Assembly (NCBI GenBank): GCA_964526645.1
Contig: CAZGJN010000008.1
Coordinates: 43,539-107,538, forward strand
Source of the DNA: JADJNW01 sp964526645
GTDB lineage: Bacteria > Bacteroidota > Bacteroidia > Chitinophagales > Saprospiraceae
Reading direction: 5' to 3'
DNA length: 64,000 nt
The position numbers were made by a program, and so were the translations under genes. This document shows positions 36,202 to 44,220 of the stretch, piece after piece (position 1 is the first letter of the stretch; the number at the start of each line of letters is the position of its first letter). The notes below the pieces were generated by a model. The model was not told the origin of the DNA and searched no databases. It saw only the letters and a program-made list of their open reading frames with translations.

Positions 36202-36209
36202 CAAATATA
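36202..36209 (-). promoter_or_regulatory. -7 element for the sodium:solute symporter
   Basis: The minus strand reads TAtaTTTG, an exact match, 19 nt before the ATG at 36182. It decides the choice of start codon. Confidence 0.55.
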
Positions 36210-36294
36210 ACAAAATATGTCAATGGCGTATGTTTTGGTGGCATCGCATTCTTTTTGATGTGAAGGGCATAGTGCTTTTACCACTAAAACATTT

Positions 36295-36302
36295 TATTTT
36301 TG
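36295..36302 (+). promoter_or_regulatory. -7 element for the FKBP lipoprotein gene
   Basis: TAttTTTG is an exact match, 21 nt before the ATG at 36324. It argues against the upstream start at 36300. Confidence 0.5.
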
Positions 36303-36323
36303 AGCTGTAGCAAATTTTCAACT

Positions 36324-36893
36324 ATGCTAAAAATCTGGGTAATTCTGCTCCTATTGATCCCTGTGCTTGCTTGCAAACAAGAAAAAACGGCATCGGAGAA
36401 TCAACCTCCTGCTGTGCCAAACAAGACGATCAATGAGGATGAATTGGTGTTGAGGCTTTCGGCGGACTTAATCCCGACCCCACAAACGATTGACCAGCAA
36501 GAGCAAAACGCAATTATTAATTATGCAATTGATCAATTGCTCGATGTGCAATCCACTGCCTCAGGGTTGTATTACCAGATCATAAGGCCCGGCGCAGGCG
36601 ATTCCATTCGCTGGGCAGATCGGCTGGCAGTTCACTATCGCGGTTTTTTCCTCGATGGTACCGAATTTGATTCTTCTTACAAAAGAACGCAAGCAATTGA
36701 ATTTTATGTAGGCAATATGATTCCCGGGTGGAATGAGGGACTGCAATTGCTAAAACCCGGCGGGAAAGCGCTTTTGCTGATTCCTTCCAGGCTCGGTTAC
36801 GGCGAAAAGGGATTGGCGGATGGCAAAGGCAAAATGCTGGTACCACCCAATTCGATTTTGGCTTTTGAATTGGAAGTTGTGAAAAAACTTTAA
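36324..36893 (+). CDS. FKBP-type peptidyl-prolyl isomerase lipoprotein (GldI-like)
   Basis: The ATG at 36324 gives 189 residues: a lipoprotein signal with lipobox PVLAC (C17), a helical linker, and an FKBP domain (about 85-189) with VHYRGFFLDGTEFDSS, FYVGNMIPGW and the GYGEKG loop. It assists folding of exported proteins at proline bonds. Its make-up is that of GldI, a gliding-motility-associated lipoprotein of Flavobacteriia, but many Bacteroidota have several such proteins, so the specific name is uncertain. It ends 2 bp before the convergent deaminase gene. Confidence 0.9.
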   Translation: MLKIWVILLLLIPVLACKQEKTASENQPPAVPNKTINEDELVLRLSADLIPTPQTIDQQEQNAIINYAIDQLLDVQSTASGLYYQIIRPGAGDSIRWADRLAVHYRGFFLDGTEFDSSYKRTQAIEFYVGNMIPGWNEGLQLLKPGGKALLLIPSRLGYGEKGLADGKGKMLVPPNSILAFELEVVKKL

Positions 36894-36895
36894 GC

Positions 36896-37366
36896 CTAAA
36901 AAATCGTCTTGTCAGGCTTCGCGCGCCACTCTTCAAAGGCTTGCAGGGCTTCGTCCCTAAGCAACTGATCAGATAAAATGAGGCGAGATTCTATGGGCAG
37001 TTGAATTTCTTGGTATATGGTTAAATCATCAAAATCTACATCCGCAGCATCCTTCGTTGTGTTGGCATAAATGATTTTTTCAATTCGCGCCCAGTAGATG
37101 GCAGCCAGGCACATCGGGCAAGGCTCGCAAGAACTATATATCACAGCGCCAGACAGGTTGAAGTGTTCAATATTCTTACAGGCATCCCTGATGGCTACTA
37201 CTTCGGCATGTGCGGTGGGATCATTGGTATCAATCACACGATTATGCCCTTTGCCAAGAATTTGATTATCTTTGACGATAACAGCGCCAAATGGTCCTCC
37301 AGCGTTTTTTCTCATCCCTTCAAGAGAAAGCCGAATGGCTTCTCGCATAAAAAATTCGTGATTCAT
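36896..37366 (-). CDS. Guanine deaminase-like nucleoside deaminase (CDA fold)
   Basis: A 156-residue zinc deaminase with the motifs TAHAEVVAI (zinc histidine and catalytic glutamate) and SCEPCPMC (zinc cysteines). The length, and the DVDFDD segment near residue 120, match the small Bacillus-type guanine deaminase GuaD, which converts guanine to xanthine. A related tRNA or cytosine deaminase is a less likely alternative. It is convergent with the FKBP gene. Confidence 0.87.
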   Translation of the reverse strand: MNHEFFMREAIRLSLEGMRKNAGGPFGAVIVKDNQILGKGHNRVIDTNDPTAHAEVVAIRDACKNIEHFNLSGAVIYSSCEPCPMCLAAIYWARIEKIIYANTTKDAADVDFDDLTIYQEIQLPIESRLILSDQLLRDEALQAFEEWRAKPDKTIF

Positions 37367-37786
37367 ACAACAAACAGAACTTATAAAGTTAAAGTTAACA
37401 GGGGTGATGGATCATACCAAATCTGACATGAGAAGGCGTAAATACAAAAGATTAAATAATTGCAGATCAATTTGTTATTCATTTTTTTCAACGCGCCATC
37501 ATCAATTGAAATTGGTATAAGTGATAAAAAAGGTTGACAATTAGGAGATTTGAGTAGCAAAATTCAAAAAACACTTAAAAGCCAACCAATACGCCCGCAA
37601 ATTACGGAAAAGAAGTTACTTGAAATATTTTTTGAAGCGGATGATTTTGTACGCTGGCTTGTGAGCAATGGCAAAGGAGTATCCTGCTCTCACAATTGTA
37701 TTTGGGGAAATAACAAGCTGCTGTTGAAAAGAAAAGTGACACAGTTTATTGAACCTAGCCTGAACCTACCCTTTCCACTTTTAAAA
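37367..37786. other. Gene-poor stretch between the deaminase and a secreted protein gene
   Basis: Mostly AT-rich. It contains a short open frame at about 37550-37740 that may be a degraded transposase start. The two flanking genes are both on the minus strand. No promoter was recognised for the deaminase. Confidence 0.5.
37550..37780 (+). pseudogene. Possible transposase N-terminal remnant
   Basis: The frame from 37550 reads ITEKKLLEIFFEADDFVRWL, which resembles the start of IS982/IS4-type transposases from Bacteroidota as I remember them (an ITEKxLLxIFxxxDDF pattern). After about 60 codons the similarity stops and the frame runs into the end of the opposite gene. No inverted repeats or DDE region remain. 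This is a weak call from pattern memory only. Confidence 0.25.
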
Positions 37787-38239
37787 TCAAGGCTTCATGG
37801 TTTTTACCTTTTGCAATTTGATACGCCCCAGTTCCCTTTTGTCATCCATCGGCGAGTCCAATACTTCCTGCCAGTAGCCTTGGAGCGCTGTTTCCCAGAT
37901 CGTCCGCTTGAACAATAATTGGTATTTGCGTTTAAAAGGTGGCTGAAAAGAAGTCTTGGCGGTTTCTATGAATGTAATGTCACGCAGGTAAACAGATAAA
38001 TCGTTGTAGATGCTGCCCCTGATCTCCATTTCAATTGCTTGCTCCGGTTGGAGGTACACATAAGAACGCCCTTTGATGGTGCCGCCTTTTTCCTGAAGCC
38101 AGAGCTGAAAGCGGTATTTTTGTTCGGAATGAAGCCCCCCAAATGTCATTTCCCCTTCCCACAGTCCTTCAAATCTGCCCTGCCCGAGGAGCGAATAAGC
38201 CCCCAATAACCAAAAGCAAATGATGAGCCAATTTTTCAT
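37787..38239 (-). CDS. Secreted protein of unknown function
   Basis: The ATG at 38239 gives 150 residues with a signal peptide (MKNWLIICFW, cleavage after LLGQ near 19). The mature part starts GRFEGLWEGEMTFGG and is rich in short strands, suggesting a small beta-sandwich or lipocalin-like fold. I do not recognise a family. It begins 7 nt after the stop of the large glucose-dehydrogenase-like gene and is probably its cotranscribed partner. Confidence 0.75.
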   Translation of the reverse strand: MKNWLIICFWLLGAYSLLGQGRFEGLWEGEMTFGGLHSEQKYRFQLWLQEKGGTIKGRSYVYLQPEQAIEMEIRGSIYNDLSVYLRDITFIETAKTSFQPPFKRKYQLLFKRTIWETALQGYWQEVLDSPMDDKRELGRIKLQKVKTMKP

Positions 38240-38246
38240 TAGGTTT

Positions 38247-40931
38247 TTAATGTTTGATAAACTTTTCTTGCGTATCAATGATGCTTCTGCCATTCACTTT
38301 TATAAAATAAGCACCTGAAGCCAAATTTGTAATATCAAGCTCAAAGACATTCGCACCCGGCGAAACATTGCCCACGCCGCGCCCCATCTCTTTCCCCTGT
38401 GCGTCAAATATGAGCCAGGTAATTTTGTCAAAAATTTTTGAACCAATCTCCAAGTTGAGAAGGTTATTCGCAGGATTGGGGCTAAGCCGAGTGGCATAGC
38501 TCTCGCCGCGAGGGATGGTAGGGGCACTCATAGGAAAAAGCTGCGACTTCGGGATGATTTGCTTCGGAAGCTTATCGGTGCTCCACAATAAGCGGGCAAC
38601 GGCCAAGCCACCGTCTTCAAAAAATTCAAACCTGATTTTATACTTTTTACCCCCTTCCAGATCAATGCTGCCTGTTACTTCAGTAGCTTCCTGCGGAATC
38701 CATTGATTGACAATCAACTGGTCATCTACCCAAAGCCGAACGCCATCATCTCCCACTGCATGGAAAAAATATTTGCCGCTGAGTGGCGGCTGTACTCTGC
38801 CTTCCCAACGCACAGCGAAGAAATCAGCAGGCAAGCCAAGCCCGGGGGCGCCCAGTGCCCAGTCAAAATTTACCACCGTATCTACTCGTACCAGTTCAGG
38901 CACTGTTTCAAAAGCGGCATCCCGCATACCCTCGTAGTAATTTCCGAGCAAACCGGTTCCGTTTCCAATAGCGAGTGTTACTTTTTTAAATCGAGCTGTA
39001 ATGACATTTTTTTCTCCCGCCAAAAAGGTATAAATAGGGTCAGTTGAATCATCCGACCAGCGGTCGAATGCATATAACTCATTGTTTACGAATTGATTGT
39101 CTATTGCTATAGCAATCCTTCGAATCCCTTCCACGCTGGTCACCACAAAAGGCGTTGTTACAATTTTGCCATCTATATTTATTTCCAAACCGGTGGGTTC
39201 GCTTGTGATTGTAAACTGAGTTTTTTGGGGAAGCACATCCCGAAAAATAGTTTTGGACAAGCCGCCTTTGTCATTTGCAGTAAAGTGGATTCTGAAAAAC
39301 ACGTTATCACTCAGTTCTCCAAAACGGGGTACGACCAAAAATCCCTTCGAGATGCCTTCTGTGGGATCCAAAGCGGGGTGCGTGTGGTCATCGTGATGAA
39401 AATCAACCCGCCAGCCAAGCTGTTCAGCGGAAAGCATTCCATCTTCGGCATCACTGGCGCTACCTTCAAAAAAAATAGTATCGCCGGCAGCGTAGCTTGT
39501 GCCTTCGTCAGGAAAAATAAAACGCGGTAGGGGTCGGGTATTGGGTGTGACGTGCAAAACAGCATCGCTGCTGGCTACTACTCCTTGCTCATTGGTAATC
39601 AAGCAAGTAAAGATAGTACCGTCATCACTCAGTGCCGCATTTGCGAAAGTAAAGGTCGGGGACGTTGCACCCGAAATAGCTGCTCCATTTTTTTCCCATT
39701 GGTAGCGCAAGGGCGCTTTTCCAATTGCCAGAACAGCAAAAGTAGCATCCTCCCCGATTGGGATGGTTACAGATGCGGGCTGTACAGCAATAAATGGCGC
39801 GCCGCTTCCGGTGTAGGTCACTTTCCACAAAGAGCCATTGTTGGTGCTTGTATTATCTTCAATAGACCCCCCGCCGATACCCGCCCGCGCCAGGTAGTAC
39901 AGGTTGCCATCGGGCGCAGTGAGGATGCCCACCGGTTGGTTCAAATCGGTGATAAAAGTAGCTTCAATGGTGCCATTATCAGGATTCAGGACTTTCATGT
40001 AGCCAGCGCAATAATCCGCAAAAAAATACTTGCCGACGTACTCCTGCGGAAAAGTCGCAATCTCAGGGTTGTAGAAGGCAGCCCCAATCGCACAACAGCC
40101 CTCTGCGTGGCTGTAGGCATAGACAGGTTCTTTGTAGTTTGCTGGCGGATTTTGCCCTTCTCGGTAGCCTTCGATCAGATTCCAGCCGTAATTTCCGCCC
40201 TTCACGATTTCATTCACTTCTTCAAATGCCTGGTTGCCTACATCGTTGGCAAAGATTCTGCCAGTTGTGCCTTGTTTGGCAAAAGTAAAGGAATTGCGAA
40301 GACCAAGCGCCCAAATCGCGCGATACTTGCCTGTCGTTTGATTGAAAAAAGGATTGTCTTCCGGAATAGAGCCATCAGGGTTGATCCTCAATATTTTGCC
40401 ACTCAGGCGATCCAGGCGCTGGGCATTATTGGCATCTGAACCATCGCCGACAGATACATACAGTTTGCCATCATTGCCAAAGAGCATCGCGCCGCCATTG
40501 TGAATGGTACCAGCCAGGGGATCCAGATCCAAGATGACTTTCTCACTATTGGGAATCGCATAATCGCCATTCGCTGTAAAGCGGCTAATTCGATTGAAAT
40601 TTTGACCTGGCACTGTGAAAAAGACATAAACATAGCCATTGCGCTCAAAATCGGGATCAAGCACCACGCCGCCCAAACCTCGCTCGTTATAGTTGTCCAC
40701 TGGAATAGTGAGAAAAGGATCGGGCAACAATTGGTCGTTTTTTACAATCCGAAGCTTGCCATTTTTTTCAGTGATAAAAATACGCCCGTCGGGTGCAATT
40801 GCCATCGCTGTTGGATCCAGATTGGTAGCTACCTGTATTTGGACGAACCCCTCCGGTAGTTGTGCTACCAGTTGCTCCGAAAAAGCAAGAAAGCCCTGTA
40901 TCAAAATAGAAAAGGTTATGATTTGTTTCAT
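38247..40931 (-). CDS. Secreted glucose/sorbosone dehydrogenase-like protein with Ig, PA14 and T9SS sorting domain
   Basis: The ATG at 40931 gives 894 residues. Order: signal peptide (ends LVAQ near 24), a six-bladed PQQ-type glucose/sorbosone dehydrogenase propeller (about 28-395, with AIAPDGRIFITEK, TIHNGGAMLFG and GNYGWNLIEG), an Ig-like domain (about 405-493), a linker with beta-sandwich segments (495-690), a PA14 domain (about 692-805, GLLGNYYEG, VRWEGRV, DDGVRLWVDD) and a T9SS type A C-terminal domain (about 815-894, LSPNPANNLLNLE). It is exported through the T9SS to the surface or medium and may oxidise sugars or aldoses. The active histidine and PQQ dependence are inferred from the family only. 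Confidence 0.92.
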   Translation of the reverse strand: MKQIITFSILIQGFLAFSEQLVAQLPEGFVQIQVATNLDPTAMAIAPDGRIFITEKNGKLRIVKNDQLLPDPFLTIPVDNYNERGLGGVVLDPDFERNGYVYVFFTVPGQNFNRISRFTANGDYAIPNSEKVILDLDPLAGTIHNGGAMLFGNDGKLYVSVGDGSDANNAQRLDRLSGKILRINPDGSIPEDNPFFNQTTGKYRAIWALGLRNSFTFAKQGTTGRIFANDVGNQAFEEVNEIVKGGNYGWNLIEGYREGQNPPANYKEPVYAYSHAEGCCAIGAAFYNPEIATFPQEYVGKYFFADYCAGYMKVLNPDNGTIEATFITDLNQPVGILTAPDGNLYYLARAGIGGGSIEDNTSTNNGSLWKVTYTGSGAPFIAVQPASVTIPIGEDATFAVLAIGKAPLRYQWEKNGAAISGATSPTFTFANAALSDDGTIFTCLITNEQGVVASSDAVLHVTPNTRPLPRFIFPDEGTSYAAGDTIFFEGSASDAEDGMLSAEQLGWRVDFHHDDHTHPALDPTEGISKGFLVVPRFGELSDNVFFRIHFTANDKGGLSKTIFRDVLPQKTQFTITSEPTGLEINIDGKIVTTPFVVTSVEGIRRIAIAIDNQFVNNELYAFDRWSDDSTDPIYTFLAGEKNVITARFKKVTLAIGNGTGLLGNYYEGMRDAAFETVPELVRVDTVVNFDWALGAPGLGLPADFFAVRWEGRVQPPLSGKYFFHAVGDDGVRLWVDDQLIVNQWIPQEATEVTGSIDLEGGKKYKIRFEFFEDGGLAVARLLWSTDKLPKQIIPKSQLFPMSAPTIPRGESYATRLSPNPANNLLNLEIGSKIFDKITWLIFDAQGKEMGRGVGNVSPGANVFELDITNLASGAYFIKVNGRSIIDTQEKFIKH

Positions 40932-40965
40932 ACTAATGCCACTTTTCCCGAAAATAGGATTTAAA

Positions 40966-40973
40966 CGAAAATA
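40966..40973 (-). promoter_or_regulatory. -7-like element for the glucose-dehydrogenase-like gene
   Basis: The minus strand reads TAttTTCG, one change from consensus, 35 nt before the ATG at 40931. It supports that start. Confidence 0.4.
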
Positions 40974-41063
40974 GAGCAACTTTTGAGAAAGAAAAAACAA
41001 AAAAGGCTTTTCATTCATCAATAGGAAGCAATACCAATGAACTATCTGATACCATTAGCTGTA

Positions 41064-41071
41064 TATCTTTG
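41064..41071 (+). promoter_or_regulatory. -7 element for the bacilliredoxin gene
   Basis: TAtcTTTG is an exact match, 40 nt before the ATG at 41112. It lies inside the longer reading frame that opens at 41037, showing that the longer start is wrong. Confidence 0.55.
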
Positions 41072-41111
41072 TGTTGAAAAAATTATTTTGCGGATAAAAT
41101 TGAAAATTGCT

Positions 41112-41525
41112 ATGTATCCTGTGGAATTAACGATGCCGATGGCAAAAGAATTGACAACCATTGGTTTCCAATCACTTACAACTGTGGAAGAAGTAATAGA
41201 TGCCCTTGATGCACAAGAAGGAACAGCCCTCGTGGTAGTCAACTCTATCTGCGGTTGTGCCGCTGCCAATGCTCGTCCAGGCGTAAGGCTGGCGTTGAAT
41301 CACCCCAAAACGCCGCAGAAACTTTATACGGTGTTTGCAGGCGTTGATTTGTCAGCCACTGCCAAAGCCAGAGAATACATGCTGCCGTATCCACCTTCTT
41401 CTCCTTCCATTGCTTTATTCAAAGATGGCAAGCTGGTGCATTTCCTGGAGCGCCACCACATCGAAGGGCGGTCTGCAGAAATCATTGCAGAGAACCTCAA
41501 GATGGCTTTTGAAAGATATTGCTAA
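41112..41525 (+). CDS. BrxA/BrxB family bacilliredoxin
   Basis: The ATG at 41112 gives 137 residues, the normal family length. The thioredoxin-like fold carries the characteristic CGC motif (C47-G48-C49, in NSICGCAAANARPG). In Firmicutes such proteins remove bacillithiol from mixed disulfides on oxidised proteins. In Bacteroidota the low-molecular-weight thiol partner is presumed to be bacillithiol as well, though no bsh gene is in the window. It is convergent with pdxH. Confidence 0.92.
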   Translation: MYPVELTMPMAKELTTIGFQSLTTVEEVIDALDAQEGTALVVVNSICGCAAANARPGVRLALNHPKTPQKLYTVFAGVDLSATAKAREYMLPYPPSSPSIALFKDGKLVHFLERHHIEGRSAEIIAENLKMAFERYC

Positions 41526-41580
41526 GCATTTATAAAAGTCGGGAGTTGGAAGACACCCCTTGATTGCAAAACGAAACGTT

Positions 41581-42228
41581 TTAGGGTGCTAATCGCTCAA
41601 TCTTCCAGCTTCCGTCTTCTTGTAGGCTGTACTGTAGCCGATCGTGCAAGCGGTTCTCTCTTCCTTGCCAAAATTCCAGGCGATTAGGCTTGAGCACATA
41701 GCCCCCCCAATGCTCAGGACGCGGCAACTGTGCTACATTGGTGTATTTTTCTTCCCAATAGCGCACCGCTTCTTCCAGTACCGTTCGGCTTTCGATCACA
41801 TCGCTTTGAGGAGAAGCCCAAGCACCTATTTGGCTGCCCCTGGGGCGATTTTGAAAATATGCCGTAGATTTGGCGCTATCCTCTCGCTCTATGATGCCTT
41901 CTATTCGCACCTGTCGCTGCAATTCCAGCCACAAAAACACCAAACAAGCAAAGGGATTTTCTTCTATTTCCTTGCCTTTGCGGCTATTGTAGTTTGTATA
42001 AAACGCAAAACCATCGTCTGCCAAGCCTTTAAGGAGAACGGTTCTGGCGGATGGTTTTCCATCCCGCGTGGCGGTGGATAAGATCATGGCGTTAGGCTCT
42101 AACAAACCTACGTCCAGTACCTCCGCAAACCATTTTTTAAACTGTTGTAAAGGATTTTTATCTACATCCTCAATATCCAACGGGCTGGAGCGATATTCCT
42201 GCCGAAGATTTTCTAAATCAACTACCAT
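41581..42228 (-). CDS. pdxH: Pyridoxamine 5'-phosphate oxidase PdxH
   Basis: A 215-residue FMN enzyme that oxidises pyridoxamine or pyridoxine 5'-phosphate to pyridoxal 5'-phosphate. The FMN and substrate segments are intact: SARTVLLKG (about 59-67), FYTNYNSRKGKEI, SRPRGSQIGAW-like NRPRGSQIGAWAS and the C-terminal RLHDRLQY. The length matches the E. coli enzyme. It ends 56 bp from the convergent bacilliredoxin gene. PLP made here would serve the cysteine-synthase-family enzyme and the aminotransferase in the same window, but there is no sign of coregulation. Confidence 0.96.
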   Translation of the reverse strand: MVVDLENLRQEYRSSPLDIEDVDKNPLQQFKKWFAEVLDVGLLEPNAMILSTATRDGKPSARTVLLKGLADDGFAFYTNYNSRKGKEIEENPFACLVFLWLELQRQVRIEGIIEREDSAKSTAYFQNRPRGSQIGAWASPQSDVIESRTVLEEAVRYWEEKYTNVAQLPRPEHWGGYVLKPNRLEFWQGRENRLHDRLQYSLQEDGSWKIERLAP

Positions 42229-42285
42229 GACTTTTGTTTTTGCTTCAGGATCGCCAATTTACTAATTTTTTAAACCAGATAAAAA

Positions 42286-42314
42286 AAAAGCCCTGCCAAT
42301 TGACTTGACAGGGG
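42286..42314 (-). terminator. Intrinsic terminator on the minus strand upstream of pdxH
   Basis: On the minus strand CCCTGTCA pairs with TGGCAGGG (8 bp, one G-U) around a short loop and is followed by nine T. It ends some minus-strand transcript coming from above 42315, but no minus-strand gene lies within 670 bp. Confidence 0.7.
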
Positions 42315-42607
42315 GAAAAACAAACACTATGAACAACACTATGCCTTATTTTCAGAGAAATAACGTACCATCCAAGCCAGAAAATAGCTGCTTACGCCCT
42401 TCTATGCAAGTTCTTAGAAATGGACGCCCCTCGATGGCAATCCTTTTTGGCTCGAACCTACTACAAAAAAATAAAAAGCGTTTCTATTTTTCTGAACAAA
42501 TAAATCTAAATATGTGACATGATAAAAAATAGAAGTTTACTTTTTTAAATTCAATATTGAAAAGCGTTTCTAAACATTGGTCGGTTTATTTTTTTATCTA
42601 AAAACTG

Positions 42608-42815
42608 TAAATTTGTATACATATTAAAAAAATCAACCATTAATTAATTCTATTCCTTTCTTAGTTCATAAATAATTCATTTTGTGACAATTATACCGTA
42701 GACTTTCCGTATATCAACATCCCAAATTTCTTCTGGAAATTTGATCGAAAAAGCTTTTTCCTAAAAAGTTTTTATCTCTACCAAAGCATTAGCTCCAGGG
42801 GCTGGTTTTTATAAG
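42608..42815 (+). ncRNA. Candidate small RNA with hairpin chain
   Basis: TAaaTTTG at 42608-42615 is an exact -7 match with no gene behind it. Downstream come CAAATTTC/GAAATTTG (42723-42730 with 42736-42743), the perfect palindrome GAAAAAGCTTTTTC (42747-42760), TAAAAAGTTTTTA (42762-42774), and a weak 8-bp hairpin followed by TTTTTA near 42789-42810. A transcript of roughly 190 nt is possible. AT-rich sequence gives palindromes easily, so support is weak. Confidence 0.3.
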
Positions 42816-42989
42816 AGCTGTACGACACAAAGGGCATTGTTTTAAAGGGGCAAAACAGCGGGTGGATTTCGTCAGCCTGCCGTTTGCGAAAGCTGAAAAG
42901 TGAAACGAACTTGAACCCACGGGAGTTTTTCCAAGATTTCAAGTCTTAGAAAAACTTTTGTAATGAAAAAACTGAGTATAAAAGCAGTT

Positions 42990-43424
42990 TTATGGCTTGA
43001 CGGCTCGGTCGTTGCTCACAAAAGTAGCCTGTGCCAGTTTTACTTTTTCATTTGCCTGAAAACAAGCAGCTTTCATGGCAGCCGTGCAATGGGGATAATT
43101 TGAATGGATCGAAGTGTAAAGAGCGCCGGCGCTTTTTGTGCAATTTGCTACAGATTTGATGCAGCTCTTCTTTTGGCTGGGCGCTACATTCACAAATTTA
43201 CCTGTTTTGGAGCAGTATTCCACATTAGTGTAGCTTACTTTGCCAGTATAATCGCACTGCGTTTTGCGCAGATAGCTTACTTCGCCCGTTTTTGTATCTA
43301 CCTTTTTAATGATATTGGCATCCAGGGCAGCAGCCTTGGATTCGACGTTTTTTGTACATTGCGCTTGTATATTGGTGATTGCCACCAAACCAAAAATGAC
43401 CATTAGTAAAAAGAATTGCTTCAT
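42990..43424 (-). CDS. Secreted cysteine-containing protein of unknown function
   Basis: A 144-residue protein with a clear signal peptide (MKQFFLLMVI, cleavage after IQAQ near 22). The mature part has eight cysteines spread along its length (for example C23, TQCDYTG, VEYCSKTG, SCIKSVANC, PHCTAAMKAAC), which suggests a disulfide-stabilised periplasmic or secreted domain. I do not recognise the family. It has a promoter and stands alone. Confidence 0.75.
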   Translation of the reverse strand: MKQFFLLMVIFGLVAITNIQAQCTKNVESKAAALDANIIKKVDTKTGEVSYLRKTQCDYTGKVSYTNVEYCSKTGKFVNVAPSQKKSCIKSVANCTKSAGALYTSIHSNYPHCTAAMKAACFQANEKVKLAQATFVSNDRAVKP

Positions 43425-43442
43425 ATTTTTACTTTTTGGATG

Positions 43443-43470
43443 GAAAGATAAGAATCAAAATACTATGCAA
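43443..43470 (-). promoter_or_regulatory. Promoter for the secreted cysteine protein gene
   Basis: On the minus strand TTG (43470-43468), a 17-nt spacer and TAtcTTTC (43450-43443, seven of eight). The -7 element ends 18 nt before the ATG at 43424. Confidence 0.45.
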
Positions 43471-43609
43471 GTTAATAAACAAATCTGAAAAGAAGTGTTA
43501 TCGAAAAATTAACGTTTTCTTAAAGTAATCCCAATAGCTTTAAAAATAGCATTTTGAGTGCCTGAGACACAAAAAAATTAAGCCGCTACCTGTTTCGTTT
43601 TTTCTCCGT

Positions 43610-43641
43610 TTTGCCTAACTTGCCGCTTGTCAGTAGGTTTT
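43610..43641 (+). promoter_or_regulatory. Promoter for the small lipoprotein gene
   Basis: TTTG at 43610-43613, a 20-nt spacer and TAggTTTT at 43634-43641 (seven of eight). The ATG follows 22 nt later. Both the elements and the spacing are good. Confidence 0.6.
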
Positions 43642-43663
43642 TCAGAAAGAAAAACACAATTGA

Positions 43664-44098
43664 ATGAAAACCAATTTTTTGTACATTATTTGTCTGGGCA
43701 TTTTTTTTATGATCGCTTGCAAAAGCCAGCAGTACTCAGCAGAGACACTGCCCGCCGATCAGCTTGTTTTTGGTGAAGGGGGCGGTTTTTCGGGTGCAAT
43801 CACGGAATTTATCCTACTGGAAAACGGTCAATTGTTCGCCCAAAATAGCCTGACAAAAAAAGTGGAGGAGCTGCCTGCTGTGAAAAAGAAAAAAGCACAA
43901 GCACTGATAATGGACGCCGAAGCACTGAACATGAATAAGCTAAATATTAATTCCCCTGGGAATACCTACTATTTTATAAAATACCAACACGCTGATACTA
44001 TTCAACAGGCTATCTGGGGTGATCCCAACTACACGCTGGACTCAAGGGTTCAAAACCTGTACCAACGACTCAAAGCTTTTACGATTAAAACAAAGTGA
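43664..44098 (+). CDS. Small lipoprotein of unknown function
   Basis: A 144-residue lipoprotein: the signal peptide ends in lipobox FMIAC (C19). The mature part starts KSQQYSAETLPADQLVFGEGGGFSG. The FGxGGGFSGxxTEF pattern recurs in uncharacterised Bacteroidota lipoproteins, and the region around it looks like a compact beta domain. The function is unknown. The M4 peptidase gene begins 122 bp downstream on the same strand. Confidence 0.75.
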   Translation: MKTNFLYIICLGIFFMIACKSQQYSAETLPADQLVFGEGGGFSGAITEFILLENGQLFAQNSLTKKVEELPAVKKKKAQALIMDAEALNMNKLNINSPGNTYYFIKYQHADTIQQAIWGDPNYTLDSRVQNLYQRLKAFTIKTK

Positions 44099-44220
44099 TA
44101 TTCAGATTTTTTTCGATTACAAAAAACCTTTAGTGAAAAAGTGCGTATGCCCAAAGTAGCAATGCTTTGCGTTTTGTACCAAAAGGATGCTATGAGGAGC
44201 AGCGCTAAAACCGATGTGTT

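Larger units (their letters stand above)
42229..42989. other. 760-bp gene-free, AT-rich intergenic region
   Basis: No credible protein gene. A 62-codon frame from the ATG at 42329 (ending 42517) has no recognisable domain. The stretch holds a minus-strand terminator at 42283-42312, an exact plus-strand -7 element at 42608-42615 and a chain of hairpins at 42723-42815. Some of this may be a non-coding RNA. Confidence 0.6.

Noticed and set aside
42435..42460. GGTTCGAGCC on the minus strand, like a tRNA T-arm
   Set aside because: The flanks do not form a T-stem, and no acceptor, D-arm or anticodon arm can be drawn around it.
42305..42517. A 60-70 codon plus-strand frame upstream of pdxH
   Set aside because: No recognisable domain and no convincing start signal; it begins within or next to a terminator stem. 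Kept only as a remark in the intergenic entry.
42888..42910. GAAAGCTGAAAAGT shared with 3155-3168
   Set aside because: Only 14 identical bases in AT-rich, A-rich sequence, with no shared position relative to genes. Chance similarity is likely.
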